The notes: a model not told the origin generated them from the letters alone. A DNA stretch of 64,000 nucleotides from Microcebus murinus (GCF_040939455.1 NC_134110.1:99911001-99975000), one strand, 5' to 3'. Shown: positions 23,876 to 36,410, numbered from the stretch's first letter. Program-made: numbers and translations.

Positions 23876-25460
23876 TGGAGGAAGGGCTCCAAGATCACCA
23901 AATAGAGCCATTTCATACACACGTCCTCCACTAAGAAGAACCAAAACAGTGAGCAGATAATCACACTTTGAATAGATCATCCAAAAGAGAGCACTGGAAT
24001 TCAACATAAAAGCGACAGGAAATACTTAAAGCAAGAAAGGAGAAGGAAGCAAGGCAGCCTGCTTGGCTGGGATCAGCTGGGATCTGAGAGAGACTCGCCA
24101 GTATCGGGAAAGGGTAAGCGAGAGACATTTCCAGAGTGGACTCCTGCAGTTCTAGACATGGAAGAGCCTTTCGATCCTCGCGCGCCCTGAAATTAATATA
24201 GGGTGCTTCCAGAAAATTGTGAGATGGCATTGTCCCAGGGAGGGAGCTCATGCTGGCTCCCACACATTTCCCGAGATCTAAAGAACTATGGCAAAGTGCC
24301 ATTTTAGAGCCTTGACCTTAAAAGACTGCACACTGTCCTGGAACCCAGAGAGGCCAGGGTTGAGATGCAAGAGAAGCATGGAAGATATAAGAGAAGCTGA
24401 GGTGTGACCAAGGCACGGCCTACCACAGCACAAGCGGAGATGCAGACTCTGCCAGGACTGAGATAAGAGTGCCATTTGTGCTCCCCACTCACTGGTGAGC
24501 CCACCCTCCCCAAGGGCAAGGCTATCAGCTAACAATGACTTCCACACAAGCATTCTGCTGTGGGGCTGGAGATTGCCCTGCCCCTGTCTACTACAGCTAG
24601 CACCTGCACACACCATCTCAGGGAGCCTGAGGACAAGCACGCCTATCCCAGCTTCACCTGTCCTGGGCTGCAGTATATAGTCTGGGTGCCAGGGATTTCC
24701 CAGCCCAGTCTACAACCATTGGCAACTGAATACTCCTGAGGGCCTACAATTGGGCCTACCCACTCAGCCACTACTCCCTCAGCTGGATCTACCTGCACAC
24801 TCCACCTGCACGCCTAGATACTAACCCACCAGCCCATTGCAGGCACAGCCCACACTAGTGTACACCACTCAGGACCCAGAGGGTGTTCTACTATTTCCAC
24901 TGCCATCACTCATGCCATGTTGACTAACAAAGGACCAAAAAACACACCCACCTGCTTGGCTCACCACTCCACCTAGAGGCCCAAGAATTGGACCTCCTGG
25001 ACCTAGTAACACCAGTACCAGCACATGCCATTACCCTCGGTCCCAAGAATAGGTATGCTCATCTGACTGCTGCAGAACTGGGGCCCAAAGATTGGGCTAC
25101 CTGGAATCCTACTTCCTAGGAAAATGTCACAACAGCCTCCACTAATAACTGCACCTAAATCTACCAAGGAAATCACTGATAATACTAATGCTATTTACAG
25201 CTGAAGAAATCATAAAGAAACTACACTACTTACTGTATGCACCCAGAATCAAAGCCAAAGTGCCCTACCAAACCAACACCCTAGAGAAAAAAGTGCCCCC
25301 CATTTAAGCAAATTCAAAAAATTGGAAGAAGGAACTATTATACCAGATGTGCACATACTGACATAAGGACATAAGAAACATGAAACAGCAAGAGTATATA
25401 TAACACCACCAAAGGAACATAAATTTCTCCACCAACAGATTCCAATCAAGAAGAAATTCA

Positions 25461-25730
25461 TGTATGGACATGGTGGCTCATGCCTCTAATCCCAGCCTTT
25501 GGGAGGCCAAGGCAAGAGGATAGCTTGAGGCGAGAAGTTTGAGACCAGCCTAGGCAACAAAGCAAGACCCCATCTCGAAAGACAGACAGATAAGGAAGGA
25601 AGGAAGGAAGGAAGGAAGGAAGGAAGGAAGGGAGGGAGGGAGGGAGGGAGGGAGGGAGGGAGGGAGGGAGGGAAGGAAGGAAGGAAGGAAGGAAGGAAGG
25701 AAGGAAGGAAGGAAGGAAGGAAGGAAGGAA

Positions 25731-25795
<65 letters not shown>

Positions 25796-25968
25796 GGAAA
25801 AAAAGAAAGAAAGATTAGCCTGATGTGGTGGCGCATACCTGTAGCCCCAGCTACATGGGAATCTGAGATAGGAGGATGCCTTGAGCCCAGGATTTTGAGG
25901 TGCAGAAAGCTATGATTGTGCCAGTGTACTTCTTCATCCTGGATGACAGAGTGAGACACTGTCTCTTA
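25461..25968 (+). mobile_element. AluJ-like SINE with expanded linker
   Basis: Left arm GGACATGGTGGCTCATGCCT to CAAGACCCCATCTCGAAAGA, right arm from GATTAGCCTGATGTGGTGGC to GTGAGACACTGTCTCTTAAA. The two arms are separated by the microsatellite at 25590-25812 instead of the usual ~20-base A-rich linker, so the element is about 200 bases longer than normal. No lemur-specific linker remains, and divergence is high. Confidence 0.88.
25590..25812. repeat. Compound (GGAA)n(GGGA)n(GGAA)n(GAAA)n microsatellite
   Basis: About 220 bases of pure purine tetranucleotide in four blocks: GGAA (25592-25631), GGGA (about 25630-25672), GGAA (about 25673-25733), GAAA (about 25734-25812). Near-perfect repeats imply a recent and probably length-variable array. 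The opposite strand gives a long low-complexity FLSFFLPSFLPS frame with no protein meaning. Confidence 0.95.
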
Positions 25969-28591
25969 AAAAATAAACCATGAAATCCTCTTTAAAATAA
26001 TCAAATTATTGATTCTAGAGAAGCTCAGTGAGAGATAAGAGAATTCTGAAAAACAATACAAAGATAGCTGAAAAACAATTTAGAATATGAGTAAGAAATT
26101 CACCAAAAAGATAGATATCATTTAAAAAGAACCAGACAGAACTTTAAGACAGGTCTTTTGAAATAACCCAATCAGACAAAAATAAAGAATAAAAAAGAAT
26201 GGGCAGATTTTGTGACATATAGGACACCATGAAGTGACCAAATATACAAATAAGAGAGACTGAAAGGGATAGAAAACCTCTTTAACAAAATAACAGATAA
26301 AAACTTCCCAAGTCTAGCAAGAGATTTAGACATCTGGATACAGGAGGCTCTGAAATCCTCAAACAGATAGAATGCAAAAAGGTCTTTTCCATGCCACATT
26401 ATAGTCAAATGGTCTAAAGTCAAAGACAGAGAGAATTCTAAAATCATCAAGAGAAAGGCATCTAGTCACTTATAAGAGTAGTCCTATCAGACTACCAGTG
26501 GATTTCTTAGCAGAAACCTTATCAGTCAGGAGATTGGGATGATATATTCAAAGTGCTGAAAGAAAAAAATTATCAGCCAAGGATACTATATCCAGAAAAA
26601 TTGTTCTTCATAAATGAAGGAGAAATAAATTCTTTCCAAGACAAGTAAAAGTTGAGGGATTCATTACCACCAGACTGATCCTATGAGAAATGCTTAGGCA
26701 GTCCTAAACCTAGAAGTGAACAGATAATATTTACCATCATGAAAACACATGAAAGTATAAAATTCACTGGTAAAGCAAATACACAAATGAGGAAGAGAAA
26801 AGACCTACATGGTACCACTACAGAAAACCACCAAGCCACAATAACAAACATTAAGAGAAAAAGAAAGGAACAAAATAACCATAAAACAATTAACAATATG
26901 ATAGGAACAAAATCTCACACACTAATAATAATCTTGAATGTAAAGGGATTAAATTCTCCACTTAAAACATGTAGATTGGCTAAATGGATAAAAATAAAAA
27001 AGATCCAACTATATGCTATCTACAAGAAATACACTTTACCTATAAAGACACATATACACTGAAAGTAAAGGGGTGGAAGAAGATATTCCACTCAATGGGA
27101 AGCCAAAGGCTATACTTACATCCAATAAAACAAACTTTAAATCAAAACAGTAAAAAATAATCATTATATAATGATAAAGGGACCCATCCAGCAATAGGAT
27201 ATAATAATTTTAAATTTATATGTATCCAACACTGGAGCACCCAAATTCATAAAACAAATACTACTCTATCTAAGAGAGCTAGACTGTTACACAATAACAG
27301 TGGGAGATTTCAACACCCCAGTTTCAACATTAGACCATCTAGACAGGAAATCAACAATAAAACATTGGATTCTAACTGAACTCTAGACCAAATGGACCTA
27401 AGAGAGATTTCCAGAACATTTTGCCCACAATTGCAAAATATACATTCTTCTCATCGGTATGTGGAACATTCTCCAGGATAGACCCTGTTCAATCACAGAA
27501 CAAGTCTCAAAAAATTTTAAAAAGTCAAAATGATATCAAGTATTTTCTCAGACTGCAATGGAATAAAACTGGAAATCAATACCACGAGGAACTCTGGAAA
27601 CTATAAAAACACATGGAAATTAAATAACATGCTTCTGAACAACCATTGGGTCAATGAAAAAATTAAGATGGAAATCAAAAAATGTCTTGAAACAAATGAA
27701 AATATAAACATAACATACTAAAACCTGTGAGACTCAGCAAATGCAGTGCTAACAGGGAAATTCCCAGCAATAAACACCTACATCAAAAAAGTAGAAAGAT
27801 TTCAAATAAACAATCTAATGATGCACTTCAAGGAACTAAAAAAGTAAGAACAAAGCAAACCCAAAATTAGCAGAAGGAAAGACACAATAAAGATCAAATC
27901 AAGACTAAATGAAATAGAGACAAAAATGCAAAGGATTAATGAAACAAAAAGTTGGTCATTGGAAAAAAATAAACAAATTGATAAACCACTAGCTAAACTA
28001 AGAAAAGAGAATACCCAAATAAACAAAATGAGAAATAAAAAGCAAGACATTACAACTGATACCACAGACATACAAAATATCATCAGAGACTGTATAAACA
28101 ACTGTATGCTGACAAACTGGAAAACCTAGAGGAAGTGAATAAATTTCTGGAAATAAACAACCTACCAAGATTGAATCAGGAAAAAATAGAAAATCTGCAA
28201 AGACCAATAATGAGTAGTGAGAATGAATCAGTAATAAAAAGTCTCCCAAAAAACAGAGACCAGCACCAGATGAATTCCCTGCCAAATTCTACCAAATGTA
28301 TAAAGAAGAATTGTTACCAATACTTTTCAAACTATTCCAAAAAATTGAAGAGGTGAGAATTGTGCCTAACTCATTCTACAAGGCCAACATTACCCTGATA
28401 CCAAAACCAGACAAGGACACAACAGAAAAAAAAACTATAAGCCAGTGTTTCTGATGAGCATAGCCATAAAAATCCTCAACAAAATACTATCAAACTAAAT
28501 TCAACAGCACATCAAAAAGATAATATACCATAATCAAGTGGGATTTATACCAGGGATGCAAGAATGGTTCAACATACACAAATGAATAAAT

Positions 28592-29038
28592 GTGATAAAC
28601 CACATCAACAGAAGGAAGGACAAAACCCATACAATCACCTCAATAGATGCAGAAAAAGCATTTGATAAAATTCAACATCCCTTCATGATAAAAATTCTCA
28701 ACAAATTAGGCATAGGAGAAACAAACCTGAAATTAATAAAAACTATATATGACAAACCCACAGCTAACATCATACTGAGTGGGGAAAAGTTAAAAGCTTC
28801 TCTTGTAAGAACTGGAATAAGACAAGGATGTCTACTTTCACCACTCCTATTCAATGTAGTACTGGAAATTCTAGCCAGAGCAATCAGGCAAGAGAAAGAA
28901 ATAAACAGAATCCTAATTGGAAAAGATGACAAATTGTCCCTCTTTTCAAATTACAAGAGCTTATATTTAGAAAAAGCAAAATATTCCACAAAAACAAACA
29001 AAAAAACACCTCTCAGAACTGATAAACAAATTCAGTAA
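28592..29038 (+). pseudogene. L1 ORF2 reverse transcriptase fragment
   Basis: The longest surviving frame of the old L1, 148 codons. It includes [14 protein letters not shown] (residues 18-31) and [15 protein letters not shown] (around residues 71-85), the RT fingers/palm motifs. The catalytic FADD box is replaced by FSNYKS, and a stop follows soon after. It is a relic with no possible RT activity. Confidence 0.85.
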
Positions 29039-30830
29039 AGTTGCAGGATACAAAACCAACATACAAAAATCAGTAACATTTCCATGCAACAATAATAAAG
29101 TAGTTGAAAAAGAAATTAAGAAGGTAATTCCATTTACAATAGCTACCAAAAAAATACATAGGAATAAATTTAACCAAGGGGGATGAAAAATCACTACAAG
29201 GAAAAGTACAAAACGCTGATAAAAGAAACTGAAGAAGATGAAAACAAATAGAAAGACATCTCATGCTCATGGATTGGAATAATTAATATCATTAAAATGA
29301 CATAATGCCCAAAGCAATTATAGATTCAATACAATCACTATCAAAATACCTATAACATTTTTAATGGAAATTGGAAAAATAATCCTAAAATTAATGTGGA
29401 ACCATAAAAGAGCCAGAATAGCCAAAGCAATCCTGAACAAAAAGAAGAAAGCTAGAGGTATCACACTACCCGACTTCAAAATATTAAATGAGGCTATAGT
29501 AAACAAAATAGCGTGATTTGGTACAAAAATAAACACATAAACCAATGGAACAGAATAGAGAACCCAGAAATAAATTCACACACAGCCAACTGACATTTGA
29601 CAAAGGCACCAAGAACACTCACTGGGGAAAGGACACTGTTCAATAAATGGTGCTGGTAAAACTGGACATCCATATTCAGAACAGTGAAACTGGACCCCTA
29701 TCTCTCGCCATATACAAAAGGCAACTCGAGATGGATTACAGACTTAAATGTAAAACCCCAAATTATAAAACCAATAGAAGAAAACATAGTGAAAACACTT
29801 TGAGACTTCGATCTAGGCAGAGATTTTATGGCTAAGACTGCAAAAGCACAGACAAAAACAAAACAAGACAAACAGAACTATATTAAACTAAAAACATCTG
29901 CACAGTTAACGAAACAATCAACAGAAGGAAGAGATAACCTGCTGAATGGGAGAAAATATTTGCAAACTATTTATCCAACAAGGGACCAATCTCCAGCATA
30001 TAAAAGTAACTCTACAATAAAAAAAATCCCATTAAAAAATGGACAAAGGACATGAATGGACATTTCTCAAAAGAAGACATACAAATGGACAACAGGTATA
30101 AGAAAAACTGCTCAACATCACTAATCATCAGGGAAATGCAAATCAAAACCACAATGAGATATCATCTTACCCCAAGTAGAATGGCTATTATAAAAAGACA
30201 AAAAATAACAAATGGTGCCTAAGATGAAAAGGGAACTCTTATACACTGTGGGTGAGAATGTAAATTAGTGCAGCCACTATAGATAACAGTATGGAGAATT
30301 CTCAGAAAACTAAAAATAGAGCTATTAATACCATATAATCCAGCAATACTACTAGTTGGTATTTATCCAAAAGAAAAGAAATCAGCATATCAAAAGGATA
30401 GCTGCACTTGCATGTTTATTGTAGCACTATTCACAATAGCAAAGATATGGAATCAACCTAAGTGTCTATAATGGATGAATGGCTAAAGAAAATGTGGTAC
30501 ATATACATAATTGAATACTATTTAGCCATGAAAAAGAATGAAATCATATCATTTGCACCATCATGGGTAGAACTGGAGTTCATTATGTTCCCTGAAATAA
30601 GCCAGGTACAGAAAGACGAATATTGCATGTTCTCACTCATATGTGAGAGCTAAAAACAGAGAGTAAAATGATACATATTAGAGGGTGGGAAATGTTGGCA
30701 GGTGAGAGGGAAGGATAAGAGAGGTAGGTTAATGGGTCCAAACTTACAATTAGACAAAAAGTGTAAGTTCTGTTCAACAGCAGAGTAGAGTGACTATAGT
30801 GAACAACACATAAGTGCATCACAAAAGTGG

Positions 30831-33452
30831 TATTGTGTAAGTCAGCCAAAGAAACCAAGTTCCACTTTCTCAGCACAGAGCAGAGAAGAGAGCAGGTGAC
30901 AGGGAGTTCAGGAACCCCACGGAAGCAGGGACTGAGCCAGAACAAACCGCGGTGACAACAGCCATCAGGAATCACGGAACTTTGGGGGAAGGCTTTGGAT
31001 CTTGTCTAGGATGTGAAGTAAGAGTTTGTATTAATTTTATCTTGATCTCAGAGGACAAGATGACTTCAGCTAAGAGCTGAATTACTTAGGGCAAATTAAT
31101 GCCTGGAACAAGGGGCAGAAGCCAACATAAGTCCTGTAGCCACTGGGTTCTTGCCAAGACCCAAACCAAGGGCTTGGCTATAAGACATGTGATCAGAATG
31201 TCCTGCTCTGCCACTTCCTTATCACTGACATCATGGGAAAAATCAAAGCACTTATAGACTCTTCACCATTGCCCTTAAAAAGAAAAAAAAACTCAATGAT
31301 TCACCCATGAAGCAACAAATTTTAAACTCTCCTGGTAAAGCTTTCAGGGCAAAATTAGTTGGAAAATAGACCCCTGGGTATCTGAACAAGTCAAGCTCAC
31401 TGTACATAATTGTTGCTTATAAAACAATTAAATTTTAAAGGGCATTTCCCATAAATGTTAATCTAAAGGCTTAAAATAGCTGGTTTAAAACCATTCTTTC
31501 TGACAGTATGTATAAAGCAGGCCCACTTTTGAGACTACTTCTATTTGTGACTATAAACCCACATCTTCAGCAAATAGGACCACATGGGTATGATCTTGAA
31601 GCATCTAAAAGCAGTTCCAACCACGAATGCACAGTTTATATAGGGCATGTGACAGGGAAGCAAAACATACCCCTCTTTTAAACTACTTATACTTATCTCC
31701 CCTCTCAGTAGACAGTTTTTCCTGCCAATTTTGGATCTCAAAATGGTATCTGTTTGAAAGTTATGTGCACACATCAGTAATTGGGGTGTATACTCAGTTC
31801 CTGTGACTTGGTTCTGATTCATGTCCAAAATCAAAAGCAACAAAACTGTGAACAATCTAGTCCCTAACCTATTGCTCTGTGACAATAGTCAACAGTGGAC
31901 TAAGTTCTCAAAGCCCACTGTGAACCAAACTAGAAATTCGACAGGGAACAACCGGTACCTCTAGATGGACTGTCGCAAATGGCTCGGTAATTTAACAGGG
32001 TAAAGTATTTTCCTGTTGAAATACGGGCTGTGTATGTGTTCTTAAGTGGAATCACATGAAAGAGAAGGCCTGGGAAGCCAGGTCTGGGACACTCCTCTCC
32101 CTGCTTAGCTGTAGTAGCTCCAACTTACCTGTTTTCTTTGGCAAGTCTCCATGAAGATGCCATCTAGGAAAAGAGTTGTCTCATAGAAGTTTTAAAATGG
32201 CCTAGAGAAATTATTCTGGGTCCATCGAAGAAGATACTCCAAATACAGTTATTATGAATAAACAAAATAACAATCCATTATAATAAAGCATGAGGAATTC
32301 AGGTGGCAGGAAGGATTCACCAGGTGTTTTAATTAACTTTAGTGTCTAATTAACTATATTAATTAGGAAGCATTATCAGACTAAGTCAGTTCAGGTTATT
32401 TTGTACCCTCCATTATAAAACTGGGACAAGATTAGAATGTCAATTAAAAATCCTAGGCTTCTCCAGTCTCACTCACAAAATTTACAAACAGGTGTGTTCG
32501 CTCACTACTATGCCATTAACCTTACTGCAGATGCCCAAACTTAGAGCCTCTTACATGGAATGTGTTACACTGGAGTTGGGGGAAGTAATAGATTTAAAAT
32601 AAAATCAGTGATGGCCTCTTCCAAATTCTACTTCATATAATACCTCACGACCTGGTCAAGTTGGGGATTTGTTTTGCCTCTTTGGTTTTTTTAAATTTTC
32701 AATTAACCGAGAGTCCTTGTCAAGCCAAACATTTGAAGGGAAAAGATTTGCTAGGAAATCGATAAACCCAGTTTAATTTGTCCACAATTTGTTGAAAGCA
32801 AAAAAGAGAAACTTATCAGAGAATTTGAGGCTTAGTTTCAAGATTCTCAAACAGTAAGAAGTTAGCAATAAAATTAGAAACCACATTATTCCACCTTGCT
32901 TTCCACAACCCTAATGTCACTGGTCGTGTTTACAGAACATAGAGTTAGATGATGAGATAAAATTGGCCGCTCGGGTCAAGCCACGAGTCCCAGGGTGGAG
33001 AACAAGTAAGGAGTGCCAACCATTCTGTCCCTAACACTAGCTTCAGGGGGAAACTAGATTTGTCTGGGGCTGTCCTCCAGAGAGATATGCTTCCTTTTCA
33101 AAAGAAATATTGTCAATGCAATTTAATAATATGGAAAAAATAATATGGTCATTTAAAATTTTTAATATTTTTATAACAAAAAGAAAAATGATATACCAAT
33201 AAAATCCTGTGAGGTATATACTATCTCCTATACAAGGAAACTTGGGCTCAACGGGGTTGAAAAAATCCATTTGCTTTGAATTTCAGATTCAGAAAGTATC
33301 TTTGAATTGACAAATCCAACCGTCCACTTAATACAGAAATTTCATCTACATCTCCAACTAGTAATTATTGATTCTCTGAATACTTTCTTTGATTCCAAAG
33401 AACTCATTTCATTTTTGAACAACACTAATTATTGGAAAGTTCTTCCTCATAT
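30831..33452. other. Low-copy sequence, no gene seen
   Basis: No repeat family recognised over most of this stretch. Contains the TAATTA cluster at 32325-32372. A 114-codon minus frame at 31541-31885 has no recognisable domain. Confidence 0.4.
32325..32372. promoter_or_regulatory. Cluster of three TAATTA homeodomain-type sites
   Basis: TTTTAATTAACTTT, GTCTAATTAACTA and ATATTAATTAGG lie within about 45 bases. TAATTA is the core bound by many homeodomain proteins. In AT-rich DNA such words also arise by chance, so this is only a candidate. Confidence 0.2.
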
Positions 33453-33466
33453 AAAGGTGAAATTCA

Positions 33467-33566
33467 GGTGACTTCTTGGGCCCCCCCCCCTCTCTTGGGA
33501 CCCCAGAACCTCACCCGGGAGTGCTAAATAAAGCCACGTTGTTTGGCCCCCCCCCCCAAAAAAAAA
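33467..33566 (+). mobile_element. Short poly(A) retro-insertion of unknown source
   Basis: A 100-base insert flanked by perfect 14-base target duplications AAAGGTGAAATTCA (33453-33466 and 33567-33580). It contains two C-runs (10 C at 33481-33490; 11 C at 33547-33557), a TAAATAAAGCC polyadenylation signal at about 33526, and ends in a poly(A) tail. That is the signature of L1-mediated retroposition of the 3' end of a polyadenylated RNA. The sequence GGGACCCCAGAACCTCACCC ahead of the signal would suit the R region of a retroviral LTR transcript, but I cannot assign the source. Confidence 0.75.
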
Positions 33567-33580
33567 AAAGGTGAAATTCA

Positions 33581-35868
33581 CTTCTGTATGAATTTCACTG
33601 TGGGTCTTAGTTCTGTGCCTTGTAGCTACACAGAATGAATCCACCCTGTTTACATATAAAACCCTTCAAATTTGAGAATTTAAGCTAATGGCTTTCATCT
33701 GGTTATAATTCTGGTCATCTTTTCACGGATACAGTCCAATGCATAAGGCGCTCTCTCAGAAGGTAATGATCACCCTGGATCTAGCCTTTTCCATGTGACA
33801 CATGAGTGTTCAATGTGGAACCATCAGATACCCCGACCCGCACATAAACATGGGTTGTTCTGAACACCACTTCTGTGTTGTACTTTTTAGAGTAACTATG
33901 TGACTTCCTACAATCTATGTGTCTTTCTTAAATGAACCATGTTTAAGCTACCATTAAGCAATTGATTTCTTACTAGAGTTCATTACATTTATTCTGTTAA
34001 ACTTTCTCTCATTTGTATTAGTGATACATTTAAGGTATCAAGATATTTTTAAAACTTGACACTGTCATCTAATATATAAGCTATTCCAAACTTTTTCATC
34101 CACATTCTTGATATGTTTTCCACATGTTTATCCAATTCAATGGTAAAAATATTGAAAAGATGAATTATAGAATCTCCCTAAATGAGTCATCATTAACTAA
34201 TAGTCTTCGGAGACCAGTCTCCACCTAAGGGGATACAAGCTCGCCCATATGTATGTTCTAAAATGCAGGTTTTATTATTATTCAGGTGTGCTGAGGCCAA
34301 AGATCAGGAGACACTGCCATTGGAAAGCTTCATTTAATCATTCCACAATGTATGCGATATTTCATAACATCACATTATACCCCATAAATATCCACAATTA
34401 TTATTTGTCGATTAAAAATAAAAAGATAGTCAAATTTCCCCAGAAGAGGGGGCATGCCAAGTCATGCAGGGCCACGTGTGTGGGGACAGAGTAGTGAGAG
34501 GAACATTAGGGGAAGCCTTATTGTGATTTTCTGGGGAGCGAGTGGGAGAGGCAGGGTCAGCCGCTGAGTAGATTTAGGAGGATGAAGGAGCAGGTGGGAG
34601 TGTACGTGGGAATTGGTTGTTTGCATCTCGAAGACTGGCCAAAAGCAAGTTGTTTGCTAGGGCCAGGAATTTCTCCATAGTCAGTAAGCCTCAGATGCCC
34701 CCCCCCAGAAAACCAAAAAAAAACAGAAAAAAAAAAAGAAGAAAATATAGTTGGTATGATGTCCCCAACTTGTAAGGACTGTGCCCTGCTCTGACCTAAT
34801 CACTCCATGCCTGTGGCTTTTACTTAGCCCTCAATCTGGGTCTCTTCCACTTGTTAAAAACACAGATTTCTAAAACCTACTCTCGCCCCTGAGAGGCTCA
34901 GCACCCACCAGGAGCAGGGAGCGAACACATCCCAGCCCCAGGGCCAGCCCTGCGGAAAGCCTCCTTCCTGGAACAGATTTCCTGGTCCCTCCGGCAAGGG
35001 AATTTGATTTTCGATTGCCTGGTTTTCATTATTAAAGCCTTCCCTGACAAGCTAGAACATTACGCTTACAAGCCGTGGTACTGTGGCAAGTTTTCCAGGT
35101 TTCCAGGCAGGGACGTGAACAAAGAGAGCTGTCAACACCCCGAGTGTGCATCTGGGCTCTCGCGGGCAGAACTGCTGACGCAGGGCTGCAGCTGGCAGCA
35201 CTTTGCCTGTGACAATAAGCCCGACAGGATCCGAAAGAGAAAGACGTGTTTAGAACCTACTGCAATTCAGATTTCGCTTCCTACTGACCCCTTCAACTAT
35301 GTGGGCAGGTCTGCAAAAACACAGCCAGAGGCAATAAAGGACAAGTTCAAATTGTCGCATGCCCCTTTTTTCTGAGTGACTCTCCTGAAATCTGGAAAAG
35401 CAGAAAACAACGGCCAGAGTAAAACCAGGATCCTGTTCACAGGGCTGACTTTAGACCTGAAGCTTGATTTGCTGGCCTGCCGGATGGGAAGGTGGGAGGA
35501 GGCTACTGCAGGATGGCTTGGGCCACCCGGTTGGCATTTCCTGCCTGAATCTGTCACCTTCCACCTGAAATCTTGGTGGTGTTGAGGCTCCACTGACTAT
35601 CAAATCAATAGTTCTTTTTCTTCTTAAACTCATAAACCTAGAAGTCTGGGGTGAGGGACACTCATTGAAAATTCCTCATAAGATCTCCCTTCCTTCCCCA
35701 TCCTCCCAAGTCCACACAGCCAAACTGGCATCAGCGTGCTCCCACCACGAAAGACACCAAAGTGCTATCCCAGTGTTGGGCGGAGGGGAGGGGGGAGATA
35801 AAAAGGCGCAAATGCATTACTAAGCCAACCTTTTTGATTTCTCAGAGCCAGAATAGGGTTCACAGCAG
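33581..35868. other. Low-copy sequence, no gene seen
   Basis: Contains an A-rich tract near 34696-34745 and a 123-codon plus frame at 35004-35375. The latter is bounded by frame-unrelated sequence, lacks a recognisable domain and overlaps equally open minus-strand frames. 35000-35580 is GC-balanced, low-copy DNA and might be conserved non-coding DNA. Confidence 0.35.
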
Positions 35869-35930
35869 GGAACTGTCAGGTCCAGAGTCGAGAGGGGGAC
35901 ACACGAAGCCTCATGTGTAGCAAAACGCTG

Positions 35931-35936
35931 TTTATT
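35931..35936 (-). terminator. LTR polyadenylation signal
   Basis: AATAAA on the minus strand (TTTATT on plus) within CTCAAAATAAACAGCG, placed where R would be polyadenylated. Confidence 0.6.
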
Positions 35937-36005
35937 TTGAGCATCTGGGTGCAGATGGGTGGAGGCCAAAAGAGCATCCGTCATGAGAGAGGGGAAAACC
36001 TTGGG

Positions 36006-36012
36006 TTTTATA
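36006..36012 (-). promoter_or_regulatory. LTR TATA box
   Basis: TATAAAA on the minus strand within CTTCTATAAAACCC, 70 bases ahead of the AATAAA signal, as expected for the U3/R boundary. Confidence 0.65.
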
Positions 36013-36112
36013 GAAGGTTTTCCCAGGGGGAGTAACACGTGCAGAGCTAGGGGAGGAGGGTAGCTTCTGCCTTATGGGGGGAGGGGGGATAGGAATGCCT
36101 TTGTCGCTGCTG

Positions 36113-36142
36113 CTGTCTGTGGTCCTGCACCTGTCTGTGGTC
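36113..36142 (-). promoter_or_regulatory. Duplicated TGTGGT enhancer-core-like motif in LTR U3
   Basis: CTGTCTGTGGTC occurs twice, 18 bases apart. TGTGGT is the core bound by RUNX proteins and is common in gammaretroviral U3 enhancers, which often carry direct repeats. Binding here is inferred. Confidence 0.4.
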
Positions 36143-36207
36143 GGAGTTCGATTTACAAAAGCAAAGCTAACAGAAACAGCATTGCGTCATTGTGTACGCA
36201 TATAGCT

Positions 36208-36410
36208 TTGACAAGCTCTAAGACAAGCTGGGTTCAAATCCCATCTGACCCACTAATTATGTAGTCACAGGTAAGTTATTCCTCTCTTGGTGTCTATGCT
36301 TCCACACCCAAGGAGCTGAACAAATACAACACCCACCTCAGAGGCAATGTGAGAGGTGCACGAGACCAGGTGTGTGAAAGCACTTGGCAATGTGTCCAGC
36401 ACCCAAATGG
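36208..36410 (+). mobile_element. MIR SINE
   Basis: tRNA-derived head and core: GACAAGCTGGGTTCAAATCC, ATTATGTAGTCACAGGTAAG, then a core with CCCACCTCAGAGGCAATGTG and AAAGCACTTGGCAATGTGTC. GGTTCAAATCC is the residual Pol III B box. Typical divergence for MIR. Confidence 0.85.

Larger units (their letters stand above)
23876..30830 (+). mobile_element. Old, nearly full-length L1 (L1MA/L1PB-like)
   Basis: Begins with a 5' UTR start resembling GGCTCCAAGATCACCAAATA, runs through a long 5' UTR (to about 25990), ORF1 (to about 26720), ORF2 (from about 26925, words like TTGAATGTAAAGGGATTAAA, to about 30650) and a 3' UTR (TGACTATAGTGAACAACACA near 30790). It is interrupted by an AluJ-type element at 25461-25968. 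Both reading frames are broken many times. Length without the Alu is about 6.4 kb, close to a complete element; the poly(A) end is not clear. Confidence 0.85.
35874..36172 (-). mobile_element. Solo LTR of an ERV (gammaretrovirus-like class)
   Basis: 299 bases with TG...CA ends on the minus strand (TGTTAG ... CTGACA), flanked by GGAAC (35869-35873) and GAAAC (36173-36177), a 5-base target duplication with one mismatch. In LTR order on the minus strand: U3 with a duplicated GACCACAGACAG (36131-36142 and 36113-36124), a TATA box TATAAAA (36012-36006), and a polyadenylation signal AATAAA (35936-35931) 70 bases later, then U5. No internal gag/pol/env sequence flanks it, so it is the product of LTR-LTR recombination. 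Confidence 0.75.

Noticed and set aside
25590..25812. Possible CRISPR-like or other spaced array
   Set aside because: Simple tetranucleotide repeats without spacers in a mammalian genome.
25486..25959. 157-codon minus-strand frame with FLSFF/FLPSFLPS repeats
   Set aside because: Translation of an Alu plus a GGAA/GAAA microsatellite; not a protein gene.
35004..35375. 123-codon plus-strand open frame in low-copy DNA
   Set aside because: No domain or family resemblance, no splice or start context, and equally long frames on the opposite strand; expected by chance in GC-balanced sequence.
36208..36290. Possible tRNA gene (GGTTCAAATCC B box)
   Set aside because: It is the tRNA-derived head of a MIR SINE; no cloverleaf can be drawn.
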